A stretch of 7,654 nt of DNA from an uncultured Oscillospiraceae bacterium (GTDB lineage: Bacteria; Bacillota; Clostridia; Oscillospirales; Acutalibacteraceae). Position 1 is the first letter of the stretch, and every line of letters begins with the position of its first letter. The DNA lies in the NCBI GenBank assembly GCA_905200265.1, contig CAJKJS010000063.1:1-7654 (forward strand). Reading direction: 5' to 3'. Below, piece after piece: positions 1 to 6,129 of the stretch. The notes beneath the pieces are model-generated. The model saw nothing but the letters and a program-made list of their open reading frames with translations, did no database searches and was not told the DNA's origin. The position numbers and the translations under genes were made by a program.

Positions 1-74
1 TTATGTTGTCTGCACAATCTGGTTCGGTTCAATTTTTCATAGCGCAGGGGCTTTTTTAAAAATCAAGGAAATAT
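1..74. other. Non-coding stretch downstream of gpmI
   Basis: This is the left edge of the window, after the gpmI stop codon. I see no open frame of useful length. It contains an AT-rich self-complementary run (TTTTTTAAAAA around 54-64) next to GCGCAGGGGC, but no GC-rich stem followed by a U-tract in the gpmI reading direction. I therefore cannot call a terminator for gpmI here. It may lie further left, outside the window. Confidence 0.5.
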
Positions 75-1589
75 TTAGTCCGCAATCAGGCTCTGGCCCG
101 TCATTTCCTTGGGCTGTTCCAGTCCCATGATGTGCAGCATCGTGGGAGCCAGATCGGCCAGACGGCCGCCTTCTTTCAGCGTGCAGGGATACCCGACAAC
201 GCACAGCGGAACGGGGTTGGTGGTATGAGCAGTGAAGGGCGATCCGTCATCGTCAAACATGTGATCCGCATTACCGTGGTCAGCTGTGATCAGAGCAGCG
301 CCGCCCTGCGCCAAAATGGCGTCAATGACACGGCCCACGCAAGTATCCACAGCTTCCACCGCTTTGACAGCCGCTTCAAATACGCCGGTGTGACCGACCA
401 TGTCGCAGTTGGCAAAGTTCAGGATGATCATGTCATATTTGCCGCTTTCGACGGCTTCGACCATTTTGTCCGTGACTTCATACGCGCTCATTTCGGGCTG
501 CAGGTCATAAGTGGCCACTTTCGGGGAATGAACCAGAATGCGGTCTTCGCCTTCGTACTGGGTTTCTACGCCGCCGTTAAAGAAGAACGTCACATGGGCA
601 TACTTTTCCGTTTCGGCAATGCGCAGCTGTTTCAGGCCCAGACGGCTGACATATTCGCCCAGGGTGTTATCCAGGCTTTCTTTCTTAAAGGCTACATCCA
701 CGTTGGGCATGGTGGCGTCATACGGCGTCATGCACACATACGTCAGCGGGAAGAAACCGTTTTTGCGTTCAAAACCGGTGAAGTCCGGGTCCACCAGGGT
801 GCGGGTGATTTCACGAGCACGGTCAGGACGGAAGTTGAAGAAGATAACGCTGTCGTTGGCCTTGATGGGCTGAGCGCCATCAATGACGGTGGGAACGACA
901 AATTCGTCGGTTACATCGGCGTCATAGCTGTTCTGCATCGCGCACAGAGCACAAGCCGCTTTTTCGCCTTCGCCATATACCATGGCGGCATAGGCCTTTT
1001 CAACACGTTCCCAACGGTTGTCGCGGTCCATCGCATAGTACCGGCCCATGACCGTGGCAATACGGCCCACACCGATTTCTTCCATTTTCCTGAGCAGTTC
1101 GGCGACAAAGTCCTTCCCGGAGGAGGGGGGGACGTCGCGTCCGTCCATGAAGCAGTGGACAAACACGTTTTCGATGCCGAATTTTTTCGCCATTTCCAGC
1201 AGCCCATACAAATGGGTGTTGTGGCTGTGTACGCCGCCGTCGCTGAGCAGTCCCATCAGATGCAGGGCGGTGCCGTTCTTCTTCACGTTTTCCATGGCAG
1301 CCACAAAGGCTTCATTCTGGAAGAAGTCACCATCCTGAATGGACTTGGTAATGCGGGTCAGTTCCTGGTATACAATACGACCAGCGCCGATGTTGGTGTG
1401 ACCAACTTCGCTGTTACCCATCTGACCATCGGGGAGGCCGACATCCAGACCGGAAGCACCAATCTGCGTCAGGGGGTTCTGGGCAAAAATTTTATCCAGA
1501 TTGGGGGTTTTGGCAGCGGCAATCGCGTTCCCTTCTTTGGGAGCAATGCCGAATCCGTCCATAATCATTAGGACGAGAGGTTTTTTCAT
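75..1589 (-). CDS. gpmI: 2,3-bisphosphoglycerate-independent phosphoglycerate mutase
   Basis: This cytoplasmic enzyme interconverts 3- and 2-phosphoglycerate in glycolysis and gluconeogenesis through a phosphoserine intermediate and two Mn ions. It has 504 residues, close to the usual ~510 for the family. Visible landmarks are MDGFG with metal ligand Asp11, GNSEVGH with catalytic Ser60, SDGGVHSH (116-123), FMDGRDVPP (147-155), [13 protein letters not shown] (181-193), NFRPDRARE (252-260; Arg254 and Arg257), Lys329, Asp396/His400 in NCDMVGH, Asp437/His438 in TADHGNADH, and His455. All residues expected in the active site are present. The frame stays open 14 codons further upstream, but [14 protein letters not shown] is the family start, and GGAGGA lies 6 bases before the ATG at 1589. 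The upstream codons also run back into a terminator-like hairpin. It is the last gene of the pgk-tpiA-gpmI cluster, 91 bases after tpiA. Confidence 0.97.
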   Translation of the reverse strand: MKKPLVLMIMDGFGIAPKEGNAIAAAKTPNLDKIFAQNPLTQIGASGLDVGLPDGQMGNSEVGHTNIGAGRIVYQELTRITKSIQDGDFFQNEAFVAAMENVKKNGTALHLMGLLSDGGVHSHNTHLYGLLEMAKKFGIENVFVHCFMDGRDVPPSSGKDFVAELLRKMEEIGVGRIATVMGRYYAMDRDNRWERVEKAYAAMVYGEGEKAACALCAMQNSYDADVTDEFVVPTVIDGAQPIKANDSVIFFNFRPDRAREITRTLVDPDFTGFERKNGFFPLTYVCMTPYDATMPNVDVAFKKESLDNTLGEYVSRLGLKQLRIAETEKYAHVTFFFNGGVETQYEGEDRILVHSPKVATYDLQPEMSAYEVTDKMVEAVESGKYDMIILNFANCDMVGHTGVFEAAVKAVEAVDTCVGRVIDAILAQGGAALITADHGNADHMFDDDGSPFTAHTTNPVPLCVVGYPCTLKEGGRLADLAPTMLHIMGLEQPKEMTGQSLIAD

Positions 1590-1595
1590 AAAAAG

Positions 1596-1601
1596 TCCTC
1601 C
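1596..1601 (-). promoter_or_regulatory. Ribosome binding site fixing the gpmI start
   Basis: GGAGGA on the minus strand lies 6 bases before the ATG at 1589-1587. It settles the start in favour of the shorter 504-residue product over an in-frame start further upstream at 1631. Confidence 0.85.
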
Positions 1602-1614
1602 ATTCTCATTCAAT

Positions 1615-1646
1615 AAAAAGGGGGACGGCACAGCCGCCCCCCTTTT
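1615..1646 (-). terminator. Terminator-like hairpin between tpiA and gpmI
   Basis: Read on the minus strand, AAAAGGGGG (1646-1638) and GCCG... arms fold around a 3-base loop (1632-1630). The stem is 4 GC pairs, one mismatch (1637/1625), 5 G-C pairs and 4 A-T pairs, followed by a U-tract of five (1619-1615). It begins about 35 bases after the tpiA stop and ends 25 bases before the gpmI start. That is the form of a Rho-independent terminator. No separate gpmI promoter fits in the remaining 25 bases, so gpmI must be reached by read-through, by a promoter inside tpiA, or after RNA processing. Confidence 0.75.
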
Positions 1647-1680
1647 CTGGGTGTCTGCTTGTGGGGGCGATCTTTTTCGA

Positions 1681-2451
1681 TCAGCCCACCGTAGCGGCTT
1701 TTACGATTTCAGCAAAATCGGCAGGTTTCAGAGAAGCGCCGCCGATCAGGCCGCCGTCAACATCCGGCTGTGCCAGCAGTTCGGCCGCATTTTTCGCGTT
1801 CATGGAACCGCCGTACTGAATGGTGATGCCTTCCGCCGCTTCGGCGTCATACAGGTCCGCAATGGTGGCACGGATCAGGGCGCACACTTCATTGGCCTGT
1901 TCAGCCGTAGCCGTTTTACCGGTGCCGATAGCCCACACGGGTTCATACGCAATGATTACGCGCTTGAGTTCTTCTTTGGAAACGCCCTGCAGGTCGATCT
2001 TCGTCTGCATAGCAACAACTTCCGCCGTTACACCCTGTTCGCGCTGTTCCAGGTATTCACCTACGCACAGGATAACCGTCATGCCGGCATCCAGAGCAGC
2101 GCGTACGCGCTTCTGCACGGTTACGTCGGTGTCACCGAAATAGGTGCGGCGTTCGCTGTGACCGATGATAACGGTCTTCACACCCATAGCCGTCAGCATG
2201 GGAGCGGAGATTTCGCCCGTAAAGGCGCCGCTTTCGGCCCAGTGGCAGTTTTCAGCACCGATCTGCACATTGCTGCCAGCGGTGGTTTCCAAAGCGGTCT
2301 GCAGGTCCACATAGGGAACACAGGCGATTACGTCGCAGCCAGCGTCCTTCACCAGGGGCATAATACCTTCCAGCAGTTCTTTGGCTTCGGCCGGGGTTTT
2401 GTTCATTTTCCAGTTGCCGGCAATAACGGCTTTTCTTTTTGCTTTATTCAT
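1681..2451 (-). CDS. tpiA: Triosephosphate isomerase
   Basis: This cytoplasmic TIM-barrel enzyme, normally a dimer, interconverts dihydroxyacetone phosphate and glyceraldehyde 3-phosphate. The 256-residue length is normal. The substrate-binding motif GNWKMN gives Asn13 and Lys15. The electrophile His98 is in IIGHSERR, the catalytic base Glu170 is in [12 protein letters not shown], and the flexible loop 6 follows directly (about 171-181). The phosphate-binding glycines are in [10 protein letters not shown] (212-221) and [10 protein letters not shown] (233-242). The ATG at 2451 has GGAG 8 bases upstream (2460-2463). The gene lies 84 bases after pgk and 91 before gpmI, with a terminator-like hairpin in each gap. 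It is very likely cotranscribed at least in part from the pgk promoter. Confidence 0.97.
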   Translation of the reverse strand: MNKAKRKAVIAGNWKMNKTPAEAKELLEGIMPLVKDAGCDVIACVPYVDLQTALETTAGSNVQIGAENCHWAESGAFTGEISAPMLTAMGVKTVIIGHSERRTYFGDTDVTVQKRVRAALDAGMTVILCVGEYLEQREQGVTAEVVAMQTKIDLQGVSKEELKRVIIAYEPVWAIGTGKTATAEQANEVCALIRATIADLYDAEAAEGITIQYGGSMNAKNAAELLAQPDVDGGLIGGASLKPADFAEIVKAATVG

Positions 2452-2490
2452 GGTTGGTTCTCCATTTCTTTTTGTGATAAGGTGGTTAGG

Positions 2491-2525
2491 AAAAAGGGCG
2501 GGAGAGATAATCTCCCCCGCCTTTT
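2491..2525 (-). terminator. Terminator-like hairpin between pgk and tpiA
   Basis: On the minus strand this reads AAAAGGCGGGGGAGA, a short loop (TTATC), then TCTCCCGCC and CTTTTT. The stem is GGCGGG paired with CCCGCC plus AGA paired with TCT, with a two-G bulge, and is followed by five U (2495-2491). It starts about 10 bases after the pgk stop and ends about 40 bases before the tpiA start. The form is that of an intrinsic terminator lying inside an operon, so partial termination or a stabilised 3' end of a pgk-only transcript is likely. Confidence 0.72.
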
Positions 2526-2535
2526 CGTGCCAAAA

Positions 2536-3750
2536 TTATTTCTCGCTGATGCACTCAATGCCGGGAAGCTGTTTGCCCTCCAGGAATTCCAGGGAAGCGC
2601 CGCCGCCGGTGGAGATGTGCGTCATCTTGTCACCGAAGCCCAGCTGATTCACAGCTGCTGCGGAGTCGCCGCCGCCGATAATGGTGATAGCGTCTTCGTT
2701 GGCAGCCATCGCCTTGGCCACACCCAGGGTGCCGTTAGCCAGCTGCGGGTTTTCGGCTACGCCCATCGGCCCGTTCCATACGATGGTCTTGGCATTGGCA
2801 ATTTCCTGGCTGAACAGTTCTACCGTCTTCGGTCCAATATCCAGACCCATTTCGTCGGCCGGAATGCTGTCGGAGCTCACAACGTTCACATCCAGCTTGG
2901 CATCGATCGGATCGGGATACACTTTCGAGCATACCGTGTCGATGGGCAGCAGCAGTTTAACGCCCTTGTCTTCGGCTTTTTTCAGCATTTCGCGGCAGTA
3001 ATCCACTTTGCTTTCATCCAGCAGGGAGTTGCCGATCTGATGGCCCATGGCCTTCAGGAACGTGAAGGACATACCGCCGCCGATGATCAGCGTGTCAGCT
3101 TTGCCCAGCAGGTTTTCAATTACATTGAGCTTGTCCGCCACTTTGGCACCGCCCAGGATGCACACGAACGGACGCTTGGGATCTTCCACAGCGTTGCCCA
3201 GGTATTTGAGTTCTTTGCCCATCAGATACCCGACAGCACTTTCGGAAACATAATCGGCCACGCCCACGGTGGAGCAGTGTGCACGGTGAGCCGTACCGAA
3301 AGCATCGTTTACAAAAATATCGCACAGGGAAGCCAGTTCACGGGAGAATGCTTCGCCGTTCTTGGTTTCTTCCTTGCGGTAACGAGTGTTCTGCAGCAGT
3401 ACCACATCGCCGTCGTTCATAGCTGCTACGGCTGCTTTGGCGTTTTCACCGACTACGCAGTCATCGGCAGCAAACTTCACAGCGACACCCAGTTTTTCGC
3501 TGAGCTTTTCGGCTACGGGAGCCAGGCTCAGTTCGGGAACGGGTTCACCCTTCGGTTTGCCCATGTGCGAGCAAAGGATCACTTTGCCGCCGTCGGCAAT
3601 CAGCTTTTTAATGGTGGGCAGGGCAGCGTTGATGCGGTTTTCATCCGTGATCACACCGGCCTTCATCGGCACGTTGAAATCGCAGCGTACCAGGACCCGT
3701 TTGCCCTTTACGTTGATGTCGTCCACAGTCTTTTTGTTCAGAAGACTCAT
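2536..3750 (-). CDS. pgk: Phosphoglycerate kinase
   Basis: This cytoplasmic monomeric two-domain kinase transfers phosphate from 1,3-bisphosphoglycerate to ADP, the first ATP-forming step of lower glycolysis. It has 404 residues, slightly above the usual ~395. The N-domain shows [10 protein letters not shown] (19-28), SHMGKPKG (61-68), [11 protein letters not shown] (118-128) and [15 protein letters not shown] (147-161). The C-domain shows [14 protein letters not shown] (197-210), [10 protein letters not shown] (222-231), [10 protein letters not shown] (324-333), [10 protein letters not shown] (357-366) and [15 protein letters not shown] (378-392). The N-domain motif has Gln and Tyr where many Pgks have Glu and Phe (LLENTRF). 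I regard that as lineage variation, not a defect. The start is the ATG at 3750. An in-frame GTG at 3762 overlaps the Shine-Dalgarno and cannot be used with it. It is the first gene of the glycolytic cluster, with its own promoter. Confidence 0.97.
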   Translation of the reverse strand: MSLLNKKTVDDINVKGKRVLVRCDFNVPMKAGVITDENRINAALPTIKKLIADGGKVILCSHMGKPKGEPVPELSLAPVAEKLSEKLGVAVKFAADDCVVGENAKAAVAAMNDGDVVLLQNTRYRKEETKNGEAFSRELASLCDIFVNDAFGTAHRAHCSTVGVADYVSESAVGYLMGKELKYLGNAVEDPKRPFVCILGGAKVADKLNVIENLLGKADTLIIGGGMSFTFLKAMGHQIGNSLLDESKVDYCREMLKKAEDKGVKLLLPIDTVCSKVYPDPIDAKLDVNVVSSDSIPADEMGLDIGPKTVELFSQEIANAKTIVWNGPMGVAENPQLANGTLGVAKAMAANEDAITIIGGGDSAAAVNQLGFGDKMTHISTGGGASLEFLEGKQLPGIECISEK

Positions 3751-3761
3751 GTTGCTTAACA

Positions 3762-3767
3762 CTCCTT
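3762..3767 (-). promoter_or_regulatory. Ribosome binding site of pgk
   Basis: AAGGAG on the minus strand lies 11 bases before the ATG at 3750, which is slightly long spacing. Its last G is the first base of the in-frame GTG at 3762, which argues against that GTG as the start codon. Confidence 0.75.
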
Positions 3768-3823
3768 ATCAGATATGGTTTGAAAAGAACCGGCATTTTC
3801 ACGAACCTCGCCGATCGTTAAAC

Positions 3824-3838
3824 AGAACACAAAGTTCT
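3824..3838 (-). promoter_or_regulatory. Dyad at the predicted pgk transcription start, candidate operator
   Basis: The inverted repeat AGAAC-N5-GTTCT has perfect 5-base arms. Beyond one mismatch (3823/3839) two more A-T pairs continue the symmetry (3822/3840 and 3821/3841). It lies just downstream of the -10 element, where a repressor would block transcription start, and it would also be a small hairpin at the very 5' end of the mRNA. No known regulator motif is recognised. Chance cannot be excluded for a repeat this short. Confidence 0.4.
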
Positions 3839-3846
3839 CTTCGTTT

Positions 3847-3875
3847 ATTTTATACCAAATGAAATAGGGTTGCAA
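3847..3875 (-). promoter_or_regulatory. Sigma-A-type promoter of the pgk-tpiA-gpmI cluster
   Basis: On the minus strand the -35 element is TTGCAA (3875-3870, 4 of 6 to TTGACA), followed by a 17-base spacer and the -10 element TAAAAT (3852-3847, 5 of 6 to TATAAT). The predicted transcription start is near 3840, giving a leader of about 90 bases before pgk. It sits in the 170-base gap between trmL and pgk, which is where a cluster promoter is expected. Confidence 0.72.
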
Positions 3876-3879
3876 GTGG

Positions 3880-3907
3880 TTCCGGCACGAAAGTTTGAAA
3901 ACCGGAA
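3880..3907. repeat. Inverted repeat between trmL and pgk
   Basis: TTCCGG (3880-3885) and CCGGAA (3902-3907) are perfect 6-base arms around a 16-base AT-rich spacer. The repeat lies just after the trmL stop and just upstream of the pgk -35 element. No U-tract follows on the minus strand, so it is not a standard intrinsic terminator. It could be an mRNA 3' hairpin of trmL or a regulator site upstream of the pgk promoter. The arms are short and chance is possible. Confidence 0.3.
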
Positions 3908-3920
3908 GGGAAATCGGAGG

Positions 3921-4430
3921 TTACAGCCCTTCGTCTGCCCAGGAACCCTCGTGCAGCTGCCCCTGATTTTGCAGAGCGGGAAAATCCCACTGCCGTAAGA
4001 CTTCGTAAACGCCTACGGCTACGCTGTTCGACAAATTCAGGCAGCGTGCGCCAGGCAGCATGGGGATACGCACACAGGAATCCGGATACCGGCGCAAAAG
4101 CGATTCCGGCAGGCCGGCGGTTTCTTTGCCAAAAAACAGATAACTATTGTCGGGGTAGGTGACATCGGTATGACGGTGCAGGCCTTTCGATGTGAAAAAG
4201 AAAAAATTACCGGTGTTTTTTTCGAAAAATTCGTCAAGACTCTGGTAGTAGGTAATATCCAGCATGTGCCAGTAGTCAAGACCGGCGCGTTTTAGTTTGC
4301 GATCGTCAATGGCAAAGCCCATAGGACCTACCAAATGAAGACGAGCACCGGTCACCGCGCAGGTACGCGCCACATTGCCGGTATTTTGGGGAATTTCGGG
4401 TTCCACCATAACAATATTGAGCGTGGACAA
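3921..4430 (-). CDS. trmL: tRNA (cytidine/uridine-2'-O-)-methyltransferase, TrmL/YibK type
   Basis: This SPOUT-fold dimeric enzyme uses S-adenosylmethionine to methylate the ribose 2'-OH of the wobble base 34 of certain leucine tRNAs, which supports codon reading. The sequence resembles E. coli TrmL closely: NIVMVEPEIPQNTGNVAR (5-22) with the conserved Asn, the segment MGFAIDDRKLKRAGLDYW (37-54), then the knot motifs FFGKETAGLP (99-108) and RIPMLPGARCLNLSNSVAVG (121-140). The 169 residues include a polar C-terminal tail of about 15-20 residues not seen in the shortest members. The start is a TTG at 4430, supported by AGGAAGGA 6 bases upstream. The next in-frame ATG would cut into the first beta strand. 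It lies upstream of pgk on the same strand and has no obvious functional link to glycolysis. Confidence 0.93.
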   Translation of the reverse strand: MSTLNIVMVEPEIPQNTGNVARTCAVTGARLHLVGPMGFAIDDRKLKRAGLDYWHMLDITYYQSLDEFFEKNTGNFFFFTSKGLHRHTDVTYPDNSYLFFGKETAGLPESLLRRYPDSCVRIPMLPGARCLNLSNSVAVGVYEVLRQWDFPALQNQGQLHEGSWADEGL

Positions 4431-4453
4431 AAGGAATCCTTCCTTTCTATATC
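4424..4453 (+). promoter_or_regulatory. Possible promoter for the small plus-strand gene
   Basis: TGGACA (4424-4429, 5 of 6 to TTGACA), an 18-base spacer, then TATATC (4448-4453, 4 of 6 to TATAAT). It would give a leader of about 150 bases before the ATG at 4614. It overlaps the start codon and ribosome binding site of trmL, so transcription from it would be divergent from trmL. The match is modest and chance is possible. Confidence 0.25.
4437..4444 (-). promoter_or_regulatory. Ribosome binding site supporting the TTG start of trmL
   Basis: AGGAAGGA on the minus strand lies 6 bases before the TTG at 4430-4428. It is the only good ribosome binding site near the beginning of the conserved TrmL sequence, which is why TTG is preferred as the start. 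Confidence 0.7.
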
Positions 4454-4514
4454 GAATCTCCGATCCATGGAAAAAGCTGTCGGGGAAATTTGAAAAATGG
4501 GGGGTAAAGTCATG

Positions 4515-4540
4515 AAAAAAGCGGGCATGCTAAAGCCGGG
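4515..4540 (-). terminator. Weak terminator-like element after the MBL gene
   Basis: On the minus strand, CGGC, an 8-base loop and GCCCG are followed by CTTTTTT (T-tract 4520-4515). The stem is short and needs a bulge. It could end transcripts coming from the MORN-MBL pair before trmL. It is a weak candidate. A second small stem (4539-4543 with 4549-4553) lies next to it. Confidence 0.2.
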
Positions 4541-4595
4541 AAAATTCCTTTCCGGGGATCTTCCCTTCGAACTTCTGATCATTTTGGGTAAAACG

Positions 4596-4604
4596 GGGAG
4601 GTGG
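4596..4604 (+). promoter_or_regulatory. Strong ribosome binding site of the small plus-strand gene
   Basis: The core GGGAGGTGG on the plus strand contains GGAGGTG, a near-perfect anti-16S match, 9 bases before the ATG at 4614. It is the main evidence that the small open frame is a real gene, and it favours the 60-residue start over ATGs at 4497 and 4512. Confidence 0.6.
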
Positions 4605-4613
4605 ATAAAGCGT

Positions 4614-4796
4614 ATGCAGGGTGCAATAAAAGCGGTAGCCGGCATCGGCCTGACCGTAGCGGCCGGAACAGCGGTGGCCGCCATGGTTCGCCATATGGAT
4701 CGCGGCAGTAAAAAACGCATGAAGCGCAGTGCTTCGCGGGCACTGCAGGCCATGGGCCAGCTGTTGGGGGATGCGGAAAAAGCTATGATCGGTTAA
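4614..4796 (+). CDS. Small single-pass membrane protein, unknown function
   Basis: The product is 60 residues. Residues 3-24 form one hydrophobic, Ala/Gly/Val-rich segment (AIKAVAGIGLTVAAGTAVAA), followed by a basic stretch (RHMDRGSKKRMKRSASR, 26-42) and a short amphipathic tail. The positive-inside rule suggests the tail is cytoplasmic. The layout resembles small YtxH-like proteins common in Bacillota, but I recognise no family and assign no function. The start at 4614 is chosen for its strong ribosome binding site. The frame is open further upstream, and an ATG at 4512 preceded by GGGGGGT would give 94 residues. The gene is on the opposite strand to all its neighbours and overlaps the 3' end of the MBL gene by 14 bases, tail to tail. 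No terminator is visible after it. Confidence 0.55.
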   Translation: MQGAIKAVAGIGLTVAAGTAVAAMVRHMDRGSKKRMKRSASRALQAMGQLLGDAEKAMIG

Positions 4797-6099
4797 CCGG
4801 TGCATCACAGAAACAGCCCCGCACACCACTGGGATCAATGATGTATACGCCACAACCGGCATTTTTGCGGGAATAGCCTGCCGCTTCGCACCGCAGGGAA
4901 AGGGCTGGATTGGGGTACCGGTCATAACAATACCGTACCCGGTTACAGCAGCTGGAACTAGCGGCAAAGAATGGGCACATGGCCGTGTTGGTACAGTGGC
5001 GAATACAGTCAAAATCCAGGTATTCCATGGCGAATTTGCCGGCAGCGGGGTAATCCCCACCGGATAGAAGCAGATGGGAAATGCCCAGATCGCGCAAAAC
5101 CGGGGAATATCCGGAAGAAGTACCGTGATGCGGTGCTTGCACAATGAAATAGTCGCTGTAAAGAGCATCGCTCAAACGGGCCAGTGTGTCAGGGGTACAG
5201 TCCCCTGTCATCAGTATATCATCAAAACTGGCCTGTTTTGTACGGCGATTGTGGAAAACGAGGCTCATGGCATTAGTAGATTCGCTATACGATGTGCGGG
5301 CAGAGGGCGCTGTGAGCAGTGCCAGAATATCCGGTGCGACAGGAGAACGTCGCATCTCTTTCGCAAAATCATCCAGCAGAGAAAGCAATTCGTCTAATCG
5401 CCGGATGTCCCGTTCACACACATCCGGGGCCGCCCGGTGCTGCGGGGAAAGATCCCGGCAGCACCGGGTGTACATATGACAGAATTCATCTTTAAATGCC
5501 AGAAAATCCCGTTCCCGTCCTGTCAGGTACGGATTCGCCAGGCAAGCGTTCATATCGCTGACTGTGCTGCGGAATAAATCGGGAAAATCGGCCTTTTCCC
5601 TCGGGGGCCACAAAACGTCGTACGTGATGCCGTCAAACGTAAAAGAATCGCCCTGTCCTAAAACCGAAAGCCGGCCAATGCCGGTTTGGCGGGACAGACG
5701 CTGAAAAGCGTATAGACAGCTGGTGTTCACTTGGGCACAGGTGGTCTGCATAGGCAGAAACACGTGTGCAAATAAGGCAAAGTCAATTAACGGAGACAGG
5801 CCTTCCCGGTCTTCCGGGATAGCGGGCAGGTAAATGCGGTCGAAATAGTCGGGAAAGCTTTTTACAATCTGGTAAAAGCCATTCATGTGATCCCGATGAT
5901 AATGGGTCAGCAAAAAGTGCCGCTGCTGCATGGCGTAATACCGCACGGCAATTTCGGAAAAGCGCCGGGACATGTCCCGCTCCTCCCCACGCAGCCGGTG
6001 GTTTACACTGCCGCAATCCACCATGAAAATGGTGCGGCTTTTTCCACACAGCACCGTACAGGTGCCGTATTCCACATTTTGCATTTCCAGCCATTGCAT
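4783..6099 (-). CDS. Soluble ComEC-like metallo-beta-lactamase-fold protein
   Basis: The 438-residue protein has no signal peptide or membrane segment, so it is probably a cytoplasmic hydrolase. Metallo-beta-lactamase-fold landmarks occur in the order seen in the ComEC/Rec2 C-terminal domain: MVDCGS (26-31), the metal motif THYHRDH (65-71; His66, His68, Asp70, His71), a strand at YDVLWPP (160-166), NAMSLVFH (276-283), ILMTGDC (295-301; Asp300) and QAPHHGTSSG (321-330; His324/His325). The metal ligands appear intact. Two things are unusual: about 105 mostly helical residues (167-271) sit between WPP and NAMSLV, where relatives usually have a short loop, and the last ~75 residues hold ten cysteines. 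The substrate is unknown; ComEC-type domains are proposed nucleases, others act on different phosphoesters. AAGGGG lies 8 bases before the ATG. It follows the MORN gene by 30 bases, almost surely in one operon. Confidence 0.85.
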   Translation of the reverse strand: MQWLEMQNVEYGTCTVLCGKSRTIFMVDCGSVNHRLRGEERDMSRRFSEIAVRYYAMQQRHFLLTHYHRDHMNGFYQIVKSFPDYFDRIYLPAIPEDREGLSPLIDFALFAHVFLPMQTTCAQVNTSCLYAFQRLSRQTGIGRLSVLGQGDSFTFDGITYDVLWPPREKADFPDLFRSTVSDMNACLANPYLTGRERDFLAFKDEFCHMYTRCCRDLSPQHRAAPDVCERDIRRLDELLSLLDDFAKEMRRSPVAPDILALLTAPSARTSYSESTNAMSLVFHNRRTKQASFDDILMTGDCTPDTLARLSDALYSDYFIVQAPHHGTSSGYSPVLRDLGISHLLLSGGDYPAAGKFAMEYLDFDCIRHCTNTAMCPFFAASSSCCNRVRYCYDRYPNPALSLRCEAAGYSRKNAGCGVYIIDPSGVRGCFCDAPVNRS

Positions 6100-6107
6100 A
6101 CGAAGTT

Positions 6108-6129
6108 CCCCTTTCGGCGAAAGATGGGG
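6108..6129 (-). promoter_or_regulatory. Hairpin hiding the MBL ribosome binding site
   Basis: On the minus strand the 5' arm CCCC-AT-CTTTC starts at the base right after the MORN stop codon (TGA, 6132-6130). It pairs with GAAAGGGG across a 3-base GCC loop, giving 5 pairs, a 2-base bulge and 3 more pairs. The Shine-Dalgarno AAGGGG (6113-6108) lies wholly in the 3' arm, 8 bases before the MBL ATG. A ribosome ending at the MORN stop would cover the 5' arm and free the site, the usual arrangement for translational coupling. The pairing is read from the sequence; the coupling is inferred. Confidence 0.5.

Noticed and set aside
132..1571. Long plus-strand open frame of about 479 codons across gpmI
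   Set aside because: It is antisense to a full-length GpmI with every catalytic residue. The translation is His/Phe/Gly/Val-rich with no recognisable domain, as expected for the opposite strand of a GC-biased gene.
1590..1631. Upstream in-frame start giving a 518-residue GpmI
   Set aside because: The extra 14 codons run back into the tpiA/gpmI hairpin, and the family begins at [14 protein letters not shown], which has a strong ribosome binding site.
1672..1686. GATC-GAAAAA-GATC mini-hairpin at the tpiA stop codon
   Set aside because: The arms are four bases of a palindromic word and half the element is in the coding region. It is too short to call.
1501..3759. Very long plus-strand open frame of about 752 codons across tpiA and pgk
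   Set aside because: It spans the gap and both genes in antisense and crosses two terminator-like hairpins. The protein is low in recognisable structure. It is an artefact of codon bias on the coding strand.
3751..3762. GTG at 3762 as the pgk start
   Set aside because: The GTG shares a base with the AAGGAG ribosome binding site, which is correctly placed for the ATG at 3750.
3786..3828. Three GAAC-containing words in the pgk leader as possible direct repeats
   Set aside because: Spacings are irregular (16 and 21 bases) and the shared core is only 4-5 bases. Chance is sufficient, apart from the symmetric dyad reported separately.
4352..4753. Minus-strand open frame of 133 codons joining the trmL 5' end
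   Set aside because: It overlaps the conserved start of TrmL out of frame, and its sequence is Pro/Arg/Met-rich without a ribosome binding site.
4530..5168. Minus-strand open frame of 212 codons in another frame over the end of the MBL gene
   Set aside because: It overlaps the MBL gene out of frame, lacks a ribosome binding site, and its translation has no family features, whereas the MBL frame carries conserved motifs on both sides.
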